From: CAIJZX01 sp043766165
GTDB lineage: Bacteria; Patescibacteriota; Patescibacteriia; SBBC01; CAIJZX01
Length of the DNA: 12,875 nucleotides
Assembly: GCA_043766165.1 (NCBI GenBank)
Contig: JAYUIJ010000017.1
Location: 1 to 12,875 of the forward strand
Direction of reading: 5' to 3'
Below the pieces are notes generated by a model that was given only the letters and a program-made list of their open reading frames with translations, searched no databases and was not told the DNA's origin. Position numbers and translations under genes: made by a program. Shown here piece after piece: positions 6,129 through 12,320 of the stretch. Position 1 is the stretch's first letter, and every line of letters starts with the position of its first letter.

Positions 6129-6134
6129 TATAAT
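6129..6134 (+). promoter_or_regulatory. Putative -10 box (TATAAT)
   Basis: A perfect TATAAT lies 45 bp before the ATG at 6179. No good -35 box is present at the usual distance; the terminator T-run occupies that place. Confidence 0.35.
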
Positions 6135-6178
6135 AATTTTACACTCAGCACTAAATTAATCATTAATTCATTTTATCT

Positions 6179-6712
6179 ATGGGCGCGCAACTTGGAAGTA
6201 ATATTGTTACGTGGTTCGTCATCTTTCCGCTTCTCATTATTATAGCCGTCGGTATTGTCTGGTTCATAGTCAAGTTGCAAGCTACACCATGGAAACGAAC
6301 AGGAATCGCGGTAGCTAGCTTATTCGCGTTCGTTGGATTCGCCGCTGTTTTGCTCGGGTTATATTACCATGTAAACAGTACGTTTGCTGAATCCTTTAAA
6401 TTTTATGGTTACTCTGCATTAGCACCCAAGGGTAACCCATTTCAAGAGTCGGATGGATACACTGGCAGAATCTTAATGACCAGAGAAGTACTAAAAAAGG
6501 ACAGACAGGTAAATCTGCTCAATCACCCAAACCCCGCTTCCCCGACGGAAGTCTCCATGTTCACTCCTGGACAATATATACAAGCCCAGATTCAAGATGC
6601 CATAGTAGCGATCCCTACGGATACCTCCGCTTCATTGCCAAGAGTCATCAAGACTTCATTGTGGTGGGCATTAACAAAAGACCTATCAAAAATAAATCAG
6701 ACGGCGGAATAA
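6179..6712 (+). CDS. Small two-TM membrane protein of unknown function
   Basis: The 177-residue product has two transmembrane helices, about 11-32 (WFVIFPLLIIIAVGIVWFI) and 41-63, joined by a short basic loop (KLQATPWKR). A soluble C-terminal part of ~110 residues follows, with no motif I recognise. The loop charges place both termini outside by the positive-inside rule, so the C-terminal part is probably extracytoplasmic. The ATG at 6179 is the first in frame, just after an AT-rich leader with TATAAT at 6129; no Shine-Dalgarno site is visible. It ends 222 bp before the convergent gene at 6935-7183. Coding is supported by length and composition rather than by homology. Confidence 0.65.
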   Translation: MGAQLGSNIVTWFVIFPLLIIIAVGIVWFIVKLQATPWKRTGIAVASLFAFVGFAAVLLGLYYHVNSTFAESFKFYGYSALAPKGNPFQESDGYTGRILMTREVLKKDRQVNLLNHPNPASPTEVSMFTPGQYIQAQIQDAIVAIPTDTSASLPRVIKTSLWWALTKDLSKINQTAE

Positions 6713-6810
6713 AGCATCGGTTGGGCGACCGCCTATTTCAAAGTTATGCTGTTTCCTATCTTTAAAGGTAGTGACTAGCTGGACCTGGAAGCAGGAACCG
6801 TAGGTCGAGT

Positions 6811-6891
6811 AAAACATAGCACCCCTCGTCAGGAACTCCGACAAGGGGTTGGGTGCTATGCTAAACAGGCTTCTATATTTTTTGAGTACTG
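6811..6891 (-). terminator. Branched hairpin terminator, copy 1 of a repeated module
   Basis: CATAGCACCC (6815-6824) pairs perfectly with GGGTGCTATG (6851-6860). An alternative inner stem, CCCCTTGTC/GACGAGGGG (minus-strand reading), extends it. On the minus strand the hairpin ends in TTTT, so it should terminate the gene at 6935-7183. A related copy lies at 7280-7361. Confidence 0.65.
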
Positions 6892-6934
6892 TCAGTAAAA
6901 TTGAACCTGAAACTTGAATCTGTTCTATGAGGGA

Positions 6935-7183
6935 TTATGTGTTTTTAGGCAAGCTATTTGATTGTTTTTTCTTTTTCCATGAGTAATATAACGGACCAAT
7001 AATAATTAGTGATGTGCCTCCTTGAACAAGAAGCGGCAGATCCTTGAACCACTGTGCCAGTGGTGAGATAAAAAGCACCATAGCACCAAATAGTATTGGC
7101 AGAACCAATGAACACAAAAAGATGGCATAAACTACCATAAATATTTTTAGTAACTTGTCTGATAACTTTTCTCGGTGATCCAT
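6935..7183 (-). CDS. Small two-TM membrane protein of unknown function
   Basis: The 82-residue protein has a short charged N-terminus (MDHREKLSDK), two hydrophobic helices at about 14-39 and 52-68, and a basic Lys-rich tail (SWKKKKQS). By the positive-inside rule both ends face the cytoplasm. The family is not recognised; the layout resembles small holin-like or regulatory membrane proteins, but nothing specific supports that. The ATG at 7183 has no Shine-Dalgarno site. A possible extended -10 (TGA-GATAAT, minus strand) lies about 37 nt or more upstream. The gene is bracketed by two related ~80-bp repeats at 6811-6891 and 7280-7361. Confidence 0.5.
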   Translation of the reverse strand: MDHREKLSDKLLKIFMVVYAIFLCSLVLPILFGAMVLFISPLAQWFKDLPLLVQGGTSLIIIGPLYYSWKKKKQSNSLPKNT

Positions 7184-7279
7184 GTTAAACGTGTTGAATA
7201 ATTAGTCCTTGAACCAGTATTTTGTACAATGGATTATCTCACGATATGAAGTATATCACGGAAGGTTTTAAGTTCTCCA

Positions 7280-7361
7280 AAAACATAGCACCCCTCGCCG
7301 GGTTCTCCGACAAGGAGTGGGTTATTGTGCCAACACAAGCTTCTATGATTTTGGAGCACTC
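7280..7361 (-). terminator. Hairpin terminator, copy 2 of the repeated module
   Basis: This segment aligns along its length with 6811-6891, including the blocks AAAACATAGCACCCCTCG and CTCCGACAAGG. On the minus strand CCTTGTCG pairs with CGGCGAGG and the transcript runs into TTTTT. It lies just downstream of the tRNA-Ser(UGA) locus and may end its transcript. The outer stem is less well kept than in copy 1. Confidence 0.5.
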
Positions 7362-7441
7362 GGGTCGGCTCCGATAAAAGATTGTATTGGCGGAGGCGAA
7401 AGGATTCGAACCTTTGAGACCCTTTCAGGTCTAACGGTTTT

Positions 7442-7590
7442 TCCCGGCCCTGCTGTTATTTAGGAAAGTAGCCGGGATCCCGCATAGAGCGGAGGGGGCG
7501 AGATTCGAACTCGCGAGACCCTTGCAGGTCTGACGGTTTTCAAGACCGTTCCCTTCAACCACTCAGGCACCCCTCCGCTCTATGCGGTGA
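7442..7590 (-). mobile_element. 149-nt double-hairpin element carrying a whole tRNA gene
   Basis: Read on the minus strand it is TCA (7590-7588), then the hairpin I arm CCGCATAGAGC (7587-7577), the complete inner tRNA, and the matching arm GCTCTATGCGG (7490-7480). GA follows, then hairpin II (7477-7442) with stem TCCCGGC/GCCGGGA and a 22-nt loop. The element at 3047-3100 has the same order, the same start and end, and a 36-nt hairpin II with the same stem and loop lengths but stem TCCCGCC/GGCGGGA, so two pairs differ by compensation. It is inserted sense to the host tRNA here and antisense there. No protein is encoded. Confidence 0.65.
7490..7576 (-). tRNA. tRNA-Ser(UGA), intact, nested inside another tRNA gene
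   Basis: The class II tRNA folds perfectly: acceptor GGAGGGG/CCCCTCC with discriminator G and no encoded CCA, D arm with TGAGTGGTTGAAGG, anticodon stem ACGGT/ACCGT with loop CTTGAAA, and a long variable arm. The T arm is GCGAG-TTCGAAT-CTCGC. It reads UCN codons, mainly UCA. It differs from the surrounding tRNA in acceptor, T and D sequences while both keep pairing, so it is not a fresh copy of its host. An 11-bp inverted repeat, CCGCATAGAGC/GCTCTATGCGG, encloses it and would extend the acceptor stem of the precursor. Confidence 0.95.
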
Positions 7591-7635
7591 CAAGACCGTT
7601 GCTTTCGACCACTCAGCCACGCCTCCACCATTTTA

Positions 7636-7655
7636 CGGGACAAGACCGTTCCTCC
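7636..7655 (-). pseudogene. Relic of a third tRNA-Ser anticodon arm with element end
   Basis: The minus strand reads GGAGGAACGGTCTTG (7655-7641) followed by TCCCG (7640-7636). The first part fuses an acceptor-like GGAG to the 5' anticodon arm of a tRNA-Ser(UGA). TCCCG after TTG matches an end of the element at 3047-3100. It lies 10 nt upstream of the split tRNA, suggesting an older insertion round. Confidence 0.45.
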
Positions 7656-7689
7656 AAAAACTACGATTTCACTGAATCGAAGTGTGCTG

Positions 7690-7718
7690 AATATACTATA
7701 TCTGGGATAAATAATCAA
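7690..7718 (-). promoter_or_regulatory. Sigma-70 promoter for the nested tRNA-Ser locus
   Basis: On the minus strand TTGATT (7718-7713), a 17-bp spacer and TATATT (7695-7690). It would start near 7683, about 57 nt before the outer tRNA, and transcribe the relic, the outer 5' half, the inner tRNA and the outer 3' half together. Confidence 0.65.
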
Positions 7719-7745
7719 CTTTGAGTGCCGATTGGGCTCTGTACA

Positions 7746-8417
7746 TCAAAGAACTAGTTGGTTTTGATTCTGACGCAACCACAGTCGTCTTTTTTTGTAT
7801 TCCGGAATAATCGATTCAACAAGTTTCCAGAATTTCGATGAATGATTTTTTTGCACGAGATGAGCTAGCTCATGAACCACAACGTAATCAATGACCTCAA
7901 TCGGCGTCATCATCAGCTTCCAACTGAAGTTGATAGTGCCATTCGGACTGCATGACCCCCAACGTTTTTCGGCGCGGGTGATATTCAATGCGCGGTACTG
8001 CCAACCTGACAATTGGCGATATACTTCCGCCCGTTGCGGAATAATTTCTTTCGCTTTTACGATGTACCATTTGGTCAAATGGTGTTTTGCTGTAGGTAAG
8101 AACTTTTGAGGAAAATACAGCTGCTGGCCAATGGTGATGTGCTGTTGATTATTGACCAGCCGTAGTGAAAACATTTCCCCCAAATACAAAAACTCTTCGC
8201 CATCAATAAACTGTTTGGCGCGATGCGGACCGCCGTTCCGCCGAATATGGTCAATCTTTTTTTGAATCCAATGTGACTTTTCCGCGACCGCCTGCTCTAT
8301 ATAGACAAAGGATGTTTTCATCGGCGCGCGGACGATTAACTGTGCCTCTGGAGTGATGACCAACGAAATTGTTTTTCGTTTGGAGCGGATGATGTGTGGT
8401 TCCGGGAAATGATCCAT
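7746..8417 (-). CDS. YgjP-type (DUF45/SprT-like) zinc metallopeptidase
   Basis: The 223-residue protein has the standard layout and length of the YgjP family. The N-terminal ~75 residues start with IIRSKRKTISLVI, typical of the family's RRRKSIRLxI entry. A conserved ITRAEKRWGSCSPNGTINFSWKLM segment lies at 146-169. The zinc site is HELAH (182-186) with Glu183 catalytic and a third ligand at His192 in KNHSSKFW. A basic C-terminal helix follows. It is predicted to be a cytoplasmic zinc-dependent protease; substrates are unknown, although a restriction-modification or DNA-repair link has been proposed for relatives. The ATG at 8417 lies only 6 nt after an extended -10 box, so the mRNA is probably leaderless. 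It is divergent from the small gene at 8543. Confidence 0.9.
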   Translation of the reverse strand: MDHFPEPHIIRSKRKTISLVITPEAQLIVRAPMKTSFVYIEQAVAEKSHWIQKKIDHIRRNGGPHRAKQFIDGEEFLYLGEMFSLRLVNNQQHITIGQQLYFPQKFLPTAKHHLTKWYIVKAKEIIPQRAEVYRQLSGWQYRALNITRAEKRWGSCSPNGTINFSWKLMMTPIEVIDYVVVHELAHLVQKNHSSKFWKLVESIIPEYKKRRLWLRQNQNQLVL

Positions 8418-8423
8418 GCCAAA

Positions 8424-8432
8424 ACTATACCA
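8424..8432 (-). promoter_or_regulatory. Extended -10 promoter, leaderless transcript of the metallopeptidase
   Basis: The minus strand reads TGG-TATAGT (8432-8424), six bases before the ATG at 8417. Transcription would start at or next to the start codon, which agrees with the lack of a Shine-Dalgarno site. Confidence 0.55.
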
Positions 8433-8463
8433 TACTTGCGTTAACCATGATTGACTTCTGGAC

Positions 8464-8491
8464 TTGACATTTTTGGATATTTTGCTAGGGT
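8464..8491 (+). promoter_or_regulatory. Promoter of the small gene at 8543
   Basis: A perfect TTGACA (8464-8469), a 16-bp spacer and TAGGGT (8486-8491) preceded by the extended-10 triplet TGC. It would start near 8498. Confidence 0.55.
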
Positions 8492-8542
8492 CATTAGCAG
8501 CCTATAACCATCGCTGTTCCTTCTCAAACCACAGAGGGCAAT

Positions 8543-8929
8543 ATGAAAAAGTCGCGTAAGGTGCCTGGCAAGTTGATCGAGTGGAAGGATTTCTTTAAAC
8601 TAGACTTGGTCGGACGAGATGTTCGTTTCCTGAAAGAGAAAAAGGATGAGCAGCCGATGCTTTTCAGGGGCCCAATTGATAAACGTTTCATTGGACACAT
8701 CCATACGGAACTACGAATTCCGGTCAAATGGTTAGCTGAGATGCACTTGGATGGACCGAAGGCTGGTCTATGGAAATTTACAAAATCACGAACACTAGTA
8801 GGTTTCGTGATCGGTAGCCGCCCCCGCCTTATGCCGAATGGACGAATTCTGATCTATCGACATGCCACCCTGCAGATTGACATCCTCCCCGTCGGCGACA
8901 AGCTTAACCGAAACAAAGCTCGTGGGTAA
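8543..8929 (+). CDS. Small basic cytoplasmic protein, function unknown
   Basis: The product has 128 residues, no signal peptide and no membrane segment. It is rich in Lys/Arg, with alternating beta-like stretches (TLVGFVIGSRPRL, GRILIYRHATLQIDILPVG). No motif or family is recognised. It has all the marks of a real, separately expressed gene: a TTGACA/extended -10 promoter at 8464-8491, a GAGG ribosome site six bases before the ATG at 8543, and a hairpin terminator right after the TAA. It is divergent from the metallopeptidase and convergent with the RND gene. A small nucleic-acid-binding protein is possible from its charge, but this is only a guess. Confidence 0.75.
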   Translation: MKKSRKVPGKLIEWKDFFKLDLVGRDVRFLKEKKDEQPMLFRGPIDKRFIGHIHTELRIPVKWLAEMHLDGPKAGLWKFTKSRTLVGFVIGSRPRLMPNGRILIYRHATLQIDILPVGDKLNRNKARG

Positions 8930-8934
8930 CACAA

Positions 8935-8968
8935 AGCGAAGACTCATCACCTTCGCTCTTTTTTATTT
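8935..8968. terminator. Hairpin terminator between convergent genes
   Basis: AGCGAAG (8935-8941) pairs with CTTCGCT (8951-8957) around a 9-nt loop, followed by CTTTTTTATTT on the plus strand. It lies just past the RND stop at 8971-8973 and may also weakly terminate that minus-strand transcript. Confidence 0.75.
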
Positions 8969-8970
8969 CC

Positions 8971-11900
8971 TTAGGAGACTGCATGGAATCGCCGATAAAA
9001 CTTCGTCCGGCCACCTTCAATCCAGGTGTAGAGAATTGGAATGATGATCAAGGACAGGAAGCCAGACAGCCCAATACCGGCGATAATGACAATTGCTAGA
9101 CCGCGCCAGAATTCTGATTCGATAGCGAGTGGTAACAAACCACCAAGGGCTACAAGTTTCGTCAGAATAATGGGCCGGAATCGAACGCCAGTCGCGCGTA
9201 TAATTGCTTCGGTGGGCGTCAGACCTTGTTCTTTGACTAGCTGGTTAGCATAGTCAATTAAGAAGATAGCTACATTCTCCACGATCCCAACGAGAATCGT
9301 GACGCCGAGCAGTTCTAAGAAACCAAGATCAGAGTGGGCCGCCCAGAGAGCTGGGAAGACGCCGATGAATGATAGCGGTACTGTGACCACCATCACCAGT
9401 GGTTGGCTGAACGATTTGAACTGCAGGACTAAGACTAAGTAGGTTAAGATGATGGCCACTACCAGTGCCAACCCCAACTGTGAAAATGATTTGGCAATTT
9501 CGTCGAAGGTTCCGTGGCTGACCGTTTTGCTGACATGCAACGACTGTAACTTTTTATCAGTCAGATATTTGTTAAGGGCCGTTTGGACTTTGAGCACATC
9601 GTTGTTGTTGCCATCAACGCGGGCCTGAATATTCACGAAGAGCGAGCCGTTCAAGCGTGAAATCGAATCAGCCACCGTCGTTTCTTCAACGTTGGCTACA
9701 TCACGAACCTGAATCGTCTGGCCGGTGCGTCCAAGTAGAGGTAGATTCAAAATTGCTTCTGTGTCCCCTGGTTTCGCGCCGTTGACTAAGTAGATATCCG
9801 CTGGCCCGCCGGTGCCGCTAAACTTCGTTACTTTTGTTTCGTCAACTAAGGCTTTCAACTGTTGCCCAACTTCAAAACTTGAAAGTCCAGCCTCCGCGAC
9901 AGCTGTACGGTCTAAGTACAGATTGAGCTGCGGTTCACCGCGATCCGTAAAACCATCATCCACTTTTACGACTTTAGCTTGTTTGGTTAAGAAACCACCG
10001 ATGTCCTGACTAGCTTTTTGCAAGACCGATTGCGAATCACCGGATAGCTGTGAACTGATTTGAAAATCTGGTTCCGGTGTTCCATCGCTGACTTCGCTGA
10101 CCAGAGCATCAGAAACATTTTCAACTTTCGGTACAGTCTTTTTTAACCGCGCGACAATTTGTTTACTAGCATCATTGTTATTCGGAAAATCTTTTTTCTT
10201 AGCTAAGTTGATGAATAGGAAGAGACCATCTGTGCTCTGAGCATAATACTCATAACTTTCAACCCGTGACTCTTTTAGAACTTGATTTTCGATGGCACGG
10301 GCTACATCGTTGCGATCGTCCACGGTCAGTCCCTTAGCAAAGGTGACATTTGCCGAAATGTACTGCGTATCCTGCGGTTTAGCGAATTGCACGGTTTGAA
10401 TTTTACCGGTCGCCACTAAACTCATAGACAATCCGACTAAGATAAACCCGGCAACAAGCGTGGAAATTTTTAACCAACGACGCGAAAGGATATTGCGATT
10501 CAATCGCATAAACCATTCCGCGCCGGCGGATAGCCCTTCAACTTCATGGACTTTCCCATCATGACTATGCGTATCGGCGTGCGCTTTTAGGAAAAACTTG
10601 GAGATGAGCGGCAGCAATGCAACCGGTACCAAGTATGAAGCAAACAAAGCCGGAATAACGGTCAACGGAATGTACTTGATAATCTGGCCAAAGATCCCGC
10701 TAACAACGCCGAATGGAACGAAGACGATAATCGAGGTTAAGACCGCCAAGAATAATGATGAACCGTAGCGCCGACCAGATTCGAGGACTGCTTCGGTTGG
10801 TTTGTATTTTAAATCACGGAAACGTTGAATCGCTTCGATCATGACAATGGCCGGATCAACAATCAAGCCGAGCACTAAAATCATGGAGAAGAGCACAATT
10901 GTATTCAGCTGCACGCCGGTCAGTGCTAGCGATAAGAACGTAAACAAGAATGACAACGGAATTGATAAGGCTGTCACAATCGCCGCGCGCCAGTTAACAA
11001 AAATGAGTAGCGCAATGAATAGCAATTGCAAACCACCGAGCAACCAGAAATTCGCTTTTTCACCAATGGCCGCATTGAGGATTTCACTGATTTGTTTGTC
11101 GGTTGATTTTGCTTGATCACTGAGCGTGACAACATCCACCGATTTTTCTATCGTGCCATCTTTTTTTGCATCGGCTAACTTTTTAGTAATGAGTTCGCGC
11201 GTTTTGATGATGTCGGCGGTACTGGTAGTTTCCACGGTGATCATGACGCCCGGCACGCTTTGTGTTTTTCCATTTCGGGTATAGCCAAAGCGGTTGATCG
11301 TTGTGCTATCTGGATAACCGAGACTGACGTCAGCAATATCGGCCACGGTAACTGGTTGTTGTGTTTTCGGATCAACACCGACCACGAGCCTCGTGATCGG
11401 ATCAAGCGATCCAAAAGCGCCTATAGCAACTATCGATTCTGACTTGTTATCGAGATCAAGTTTTCCAGCCGGAAAGTTAATGTTTGCTCCTTGGAGCGCG
11501 AGTTGAACTGTTTGGAGCGCGACACCTTTGGCCGTTAAATCTGCGGGCCGGAATTTGATGATGACACGTTGGTCAACACCGTTGGCAATCTTGGCACTTT
11601 TCACACCGTCAACTTGTGATAAAACCTGCGATACAGCGTCGGCATCACGGCGAATTGAATCAAGGTTAAAGCTAACGTTCGTAATGCCGAAAATAAATGA
11701 CGGCCCTCCCGCGCCAAAGGTAACCACTTTCGGCGCTTCGGCGTCAGTTGGTAATGCCGCCCGGGCACTTTGGATTTTTGATTGGACATCTTGGATGGCG
11801 TTATCAATGCTGACAGACTCGTCAAGCGTCACAGTGACATTGGAAAAACTATTGGCCGAGGTGGACGACGTTTCGCTTCGTCCTTTAACATCTTTTACTG

Positions 11901-12144
11901 CATCTTCAATCACACCCGTTACCTGACGATCAACTTCCTGAGCCGAAGCACCCGGGTAGATGGTTTGGACGAGGACAACTTTTGGCGAAACGGCCGGAAA
12001 TCCTTCACGGCGTAAACTTAGTAGTGAAAACGTACCGCCGACAATAATTCCAATCATCAATAACCAGACTAACCGCGAGTTAGCCAGAAAAAAACGGATC
12101 AGTTTAGCATTCCAATCGTACGGGTGTGATGATGGCGTTTCCAT
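8971..12144 (-). CDS. RND-family efflux transporter permease (AcrB-like)
   Basis: The 1057 residues match the full length of AcrB-type permeases. TM1 (24-43) precedes the family's first periplasmic motif VQTIYPGASAQEVDRQVTGV (59-78). TM2-TM6 lie at about 365-515, TM7 near 562-580, a second large periplasmic domain at 585-885, and TM8-TM12 at 888-1042. In TM4 the usual Asp-Asp proton pair reads VDPAIVMIEA, with Asp430 kept and the second Asp replaced by Pro431. In TM10 the AcrB lysine position is Asn957, preceded by Glu956 (GIVENVAI). The energy-coupling site is therefore non-canonical. The loop between TM6 and TM7 is His-rich (AHADTHSHDGKVHE, 521-534). No periplasmic adaptor or outer-membrane factor gene is adjacent, as expected for a single-membrane cell. 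The substrate is unknown. It is driven by its own promoter at 12171-12199, has a ~20-nt leader and no Shine-Dalgarno site. Confidence 0.93.
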   Translation of the reverse strand: METPSSHPYDWNAKLIRFFLANSRLVWLLMIGIIVGGTFSLLSLRREGFPAVSPKVVLVQTIYPGASAQEVDRQVTGVIEDAVKDVKGRSETSSTSANSFSNVTVTLDESVSIDNAIQDVQSKIQSARAALPTDAEAPKVVTFGAGGPSFIFGITNVSFNLDSIRRDADAVSQVLSQVDGVKSAKIANGVDQRVIIKFRPADLTAKGVALQTVQLALQGANINFPAGKLDLDNKSESIVAIGAFGSLDPITRLVVGVDPKTQQPVTVADIADVSLGYPDSTTINRFGYTRNGKTQSVPGVMITVETTSTADIIKTRELITKKLADAKKDGTIEKSVDVVTLSDQAKSTDKQISEILNAAIGEKANFWLLGGLQLLFIALLIFVNWRAAIVTALSIPLSFLFTFLSLALTGVQLNTIVLFSMILVLGLIVDPAIVMIEAIQRFRDLKYKPTEAVLESGRRYGSSLFLAVLTSIIVFVPFGVVSGIFGQIIKYIPLTVIPALFASYLVPVALLPLISKFFLKAHADTHSHDGKVHEVEGLSAGAEWFMRLNRNILSRRWLKISTLVAGFILVGLSMSLVATGKIQTVQFAKPQDTQYISANVTFAKGLTVDDRNDVARAIENQVLKESRVESYEYYAQSTDGLFLFINLAKKKDFPNNNDASKQIVARLKKTVPKVENVSDALVSEVSDGTPEPDFQISSQLSGDSQSVLQKASQDIGGFLTKQAKVVKVDDGFTDRGEPQLNLYLDRTAVAEAGLSSFEVGQQLKALVDETKVTKFSGTGGPADIYLVNGAKPGDTEAILNLPLLGRTGQTIQVRDVANVEETTVADSISRLNGSLFVNIQARVDGNNNDVLKVQTALNKYLTDKKLQSLHVSKTVSHGTFDEIAKSFSQLGLALVVAIILTYLVLVLQFKSFSQPLVMVVTVPLSFIGVFPALWAAHSDLGFLELLGVTILVGIVENVAIFLIDYANQLVKEQGLTPTEAIIRATGVRFRPIILTKLVALGGLLPLAIESEFWRGLAIVIIAGIGLSGFLSLIIIPILYTWIEGGRTKFYRRFHAVS

Positions 12145-12170
12145 AGAAAATGTTAGAAATTAACGACCCG

Positions 12171-12199
12171 AGTATACGTTGTTTTAGTGCTTGTGTAAA
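12171..12199 (-). promoter_or_regulatory. Sigma-70 promoter of the RND transporter gene
   Basis: On the minus strand TTTACA (12199-12194), a 17-bp spacer and TATACT (12176-12171), five of six matches in each box. Start expected near 12164, about 20 nt before the ATG at 12144. Confidence 0.7.
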
Positions 12200-12267
12200 G
12201 AGAAGCAGACTTTAGAAATGCTATATATTTTGAAACTATATGAAATGTAGTGGAGGTATACTTTCTT

Positions 12268-12315
12268 ATAAAAAAATGACCGTGCACTCTTTCCGTTTGG
12301 AAAAAGACATGGTCA
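12268..12315 (-). terminator. Strong rho-independent terminator
   Basis: On the minus strand TGACCATG (12315-12308) pairs with CACGGTCA (12284-12277) with one G-U pair. An inner stem CTTTTTCC/GGAAAGAG closes on the loop AAAC, and a seven-T run follows (12276-12270). It ends the gene at 12321-12692. Confidence 0.9.
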
Positions 12316-12320
12316 ATATG

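Larger units (their letters stand above)
7388..7626 (-). tRNA. tRNA-Ser(UGA) split in its anticodon loop by a 149-nt insert
   Basis: The 5' half is 7626-7591 (36 nt, ending in CTTG) and the 3' half is 7441-7388. Joined, they give a full class II tRNA: acceptor GGAGGCG/CGCCTCC, discriminator G with an encoded CCA (7390-7388), anticodon stem ACGGT/ACCGT, loop CTTGAAA (anticodon TGA), variable arm AGACC-TGAAA-GGGTCT and T arm AAAGG-TTCGAAT-CCTTT. All stems are perfect. The insert lies between G35 and A36 and contains another complete tRNA-Ser. As DNA it is an interrupted gene: either a recently broken one, or one whose insert is removed as RNA. The insert is too small and lacks the core for a group I intron. 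Confidence 0.8.

Noticed and set aside
3404..7372. 13-nt identity CGGGTCGGCTCCG (3404-3416 minus, 7360-7372 plus)
   Set aside because: It is isolated, does not extend and has no shared context; likely chance.
7442..7590. Group I or group II self-splicing intron in a tRNA
   Set aside because: Without the inner tRNA only 62 nt remain, far below a catalytic core, and the 54-nt insert at 3047-3100 is equally small. The 5' exon ends in G rather than the U expected for group I.
7388..7626. Archaeal-type tRNA intron with a bulge-helix-bulge motif
   Set aside because: No pair of 3-nt bulges around a 4-bp helix could be drawn at the junctions, and the surrounding genes look bacterial. Not fully excluded without folding and RNA data.
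9041..12163. Plus-strand reading frames across the RND gene
   Set aside because: Shadows of a full-length, well-conserved 1057-codon gene on the other strand.
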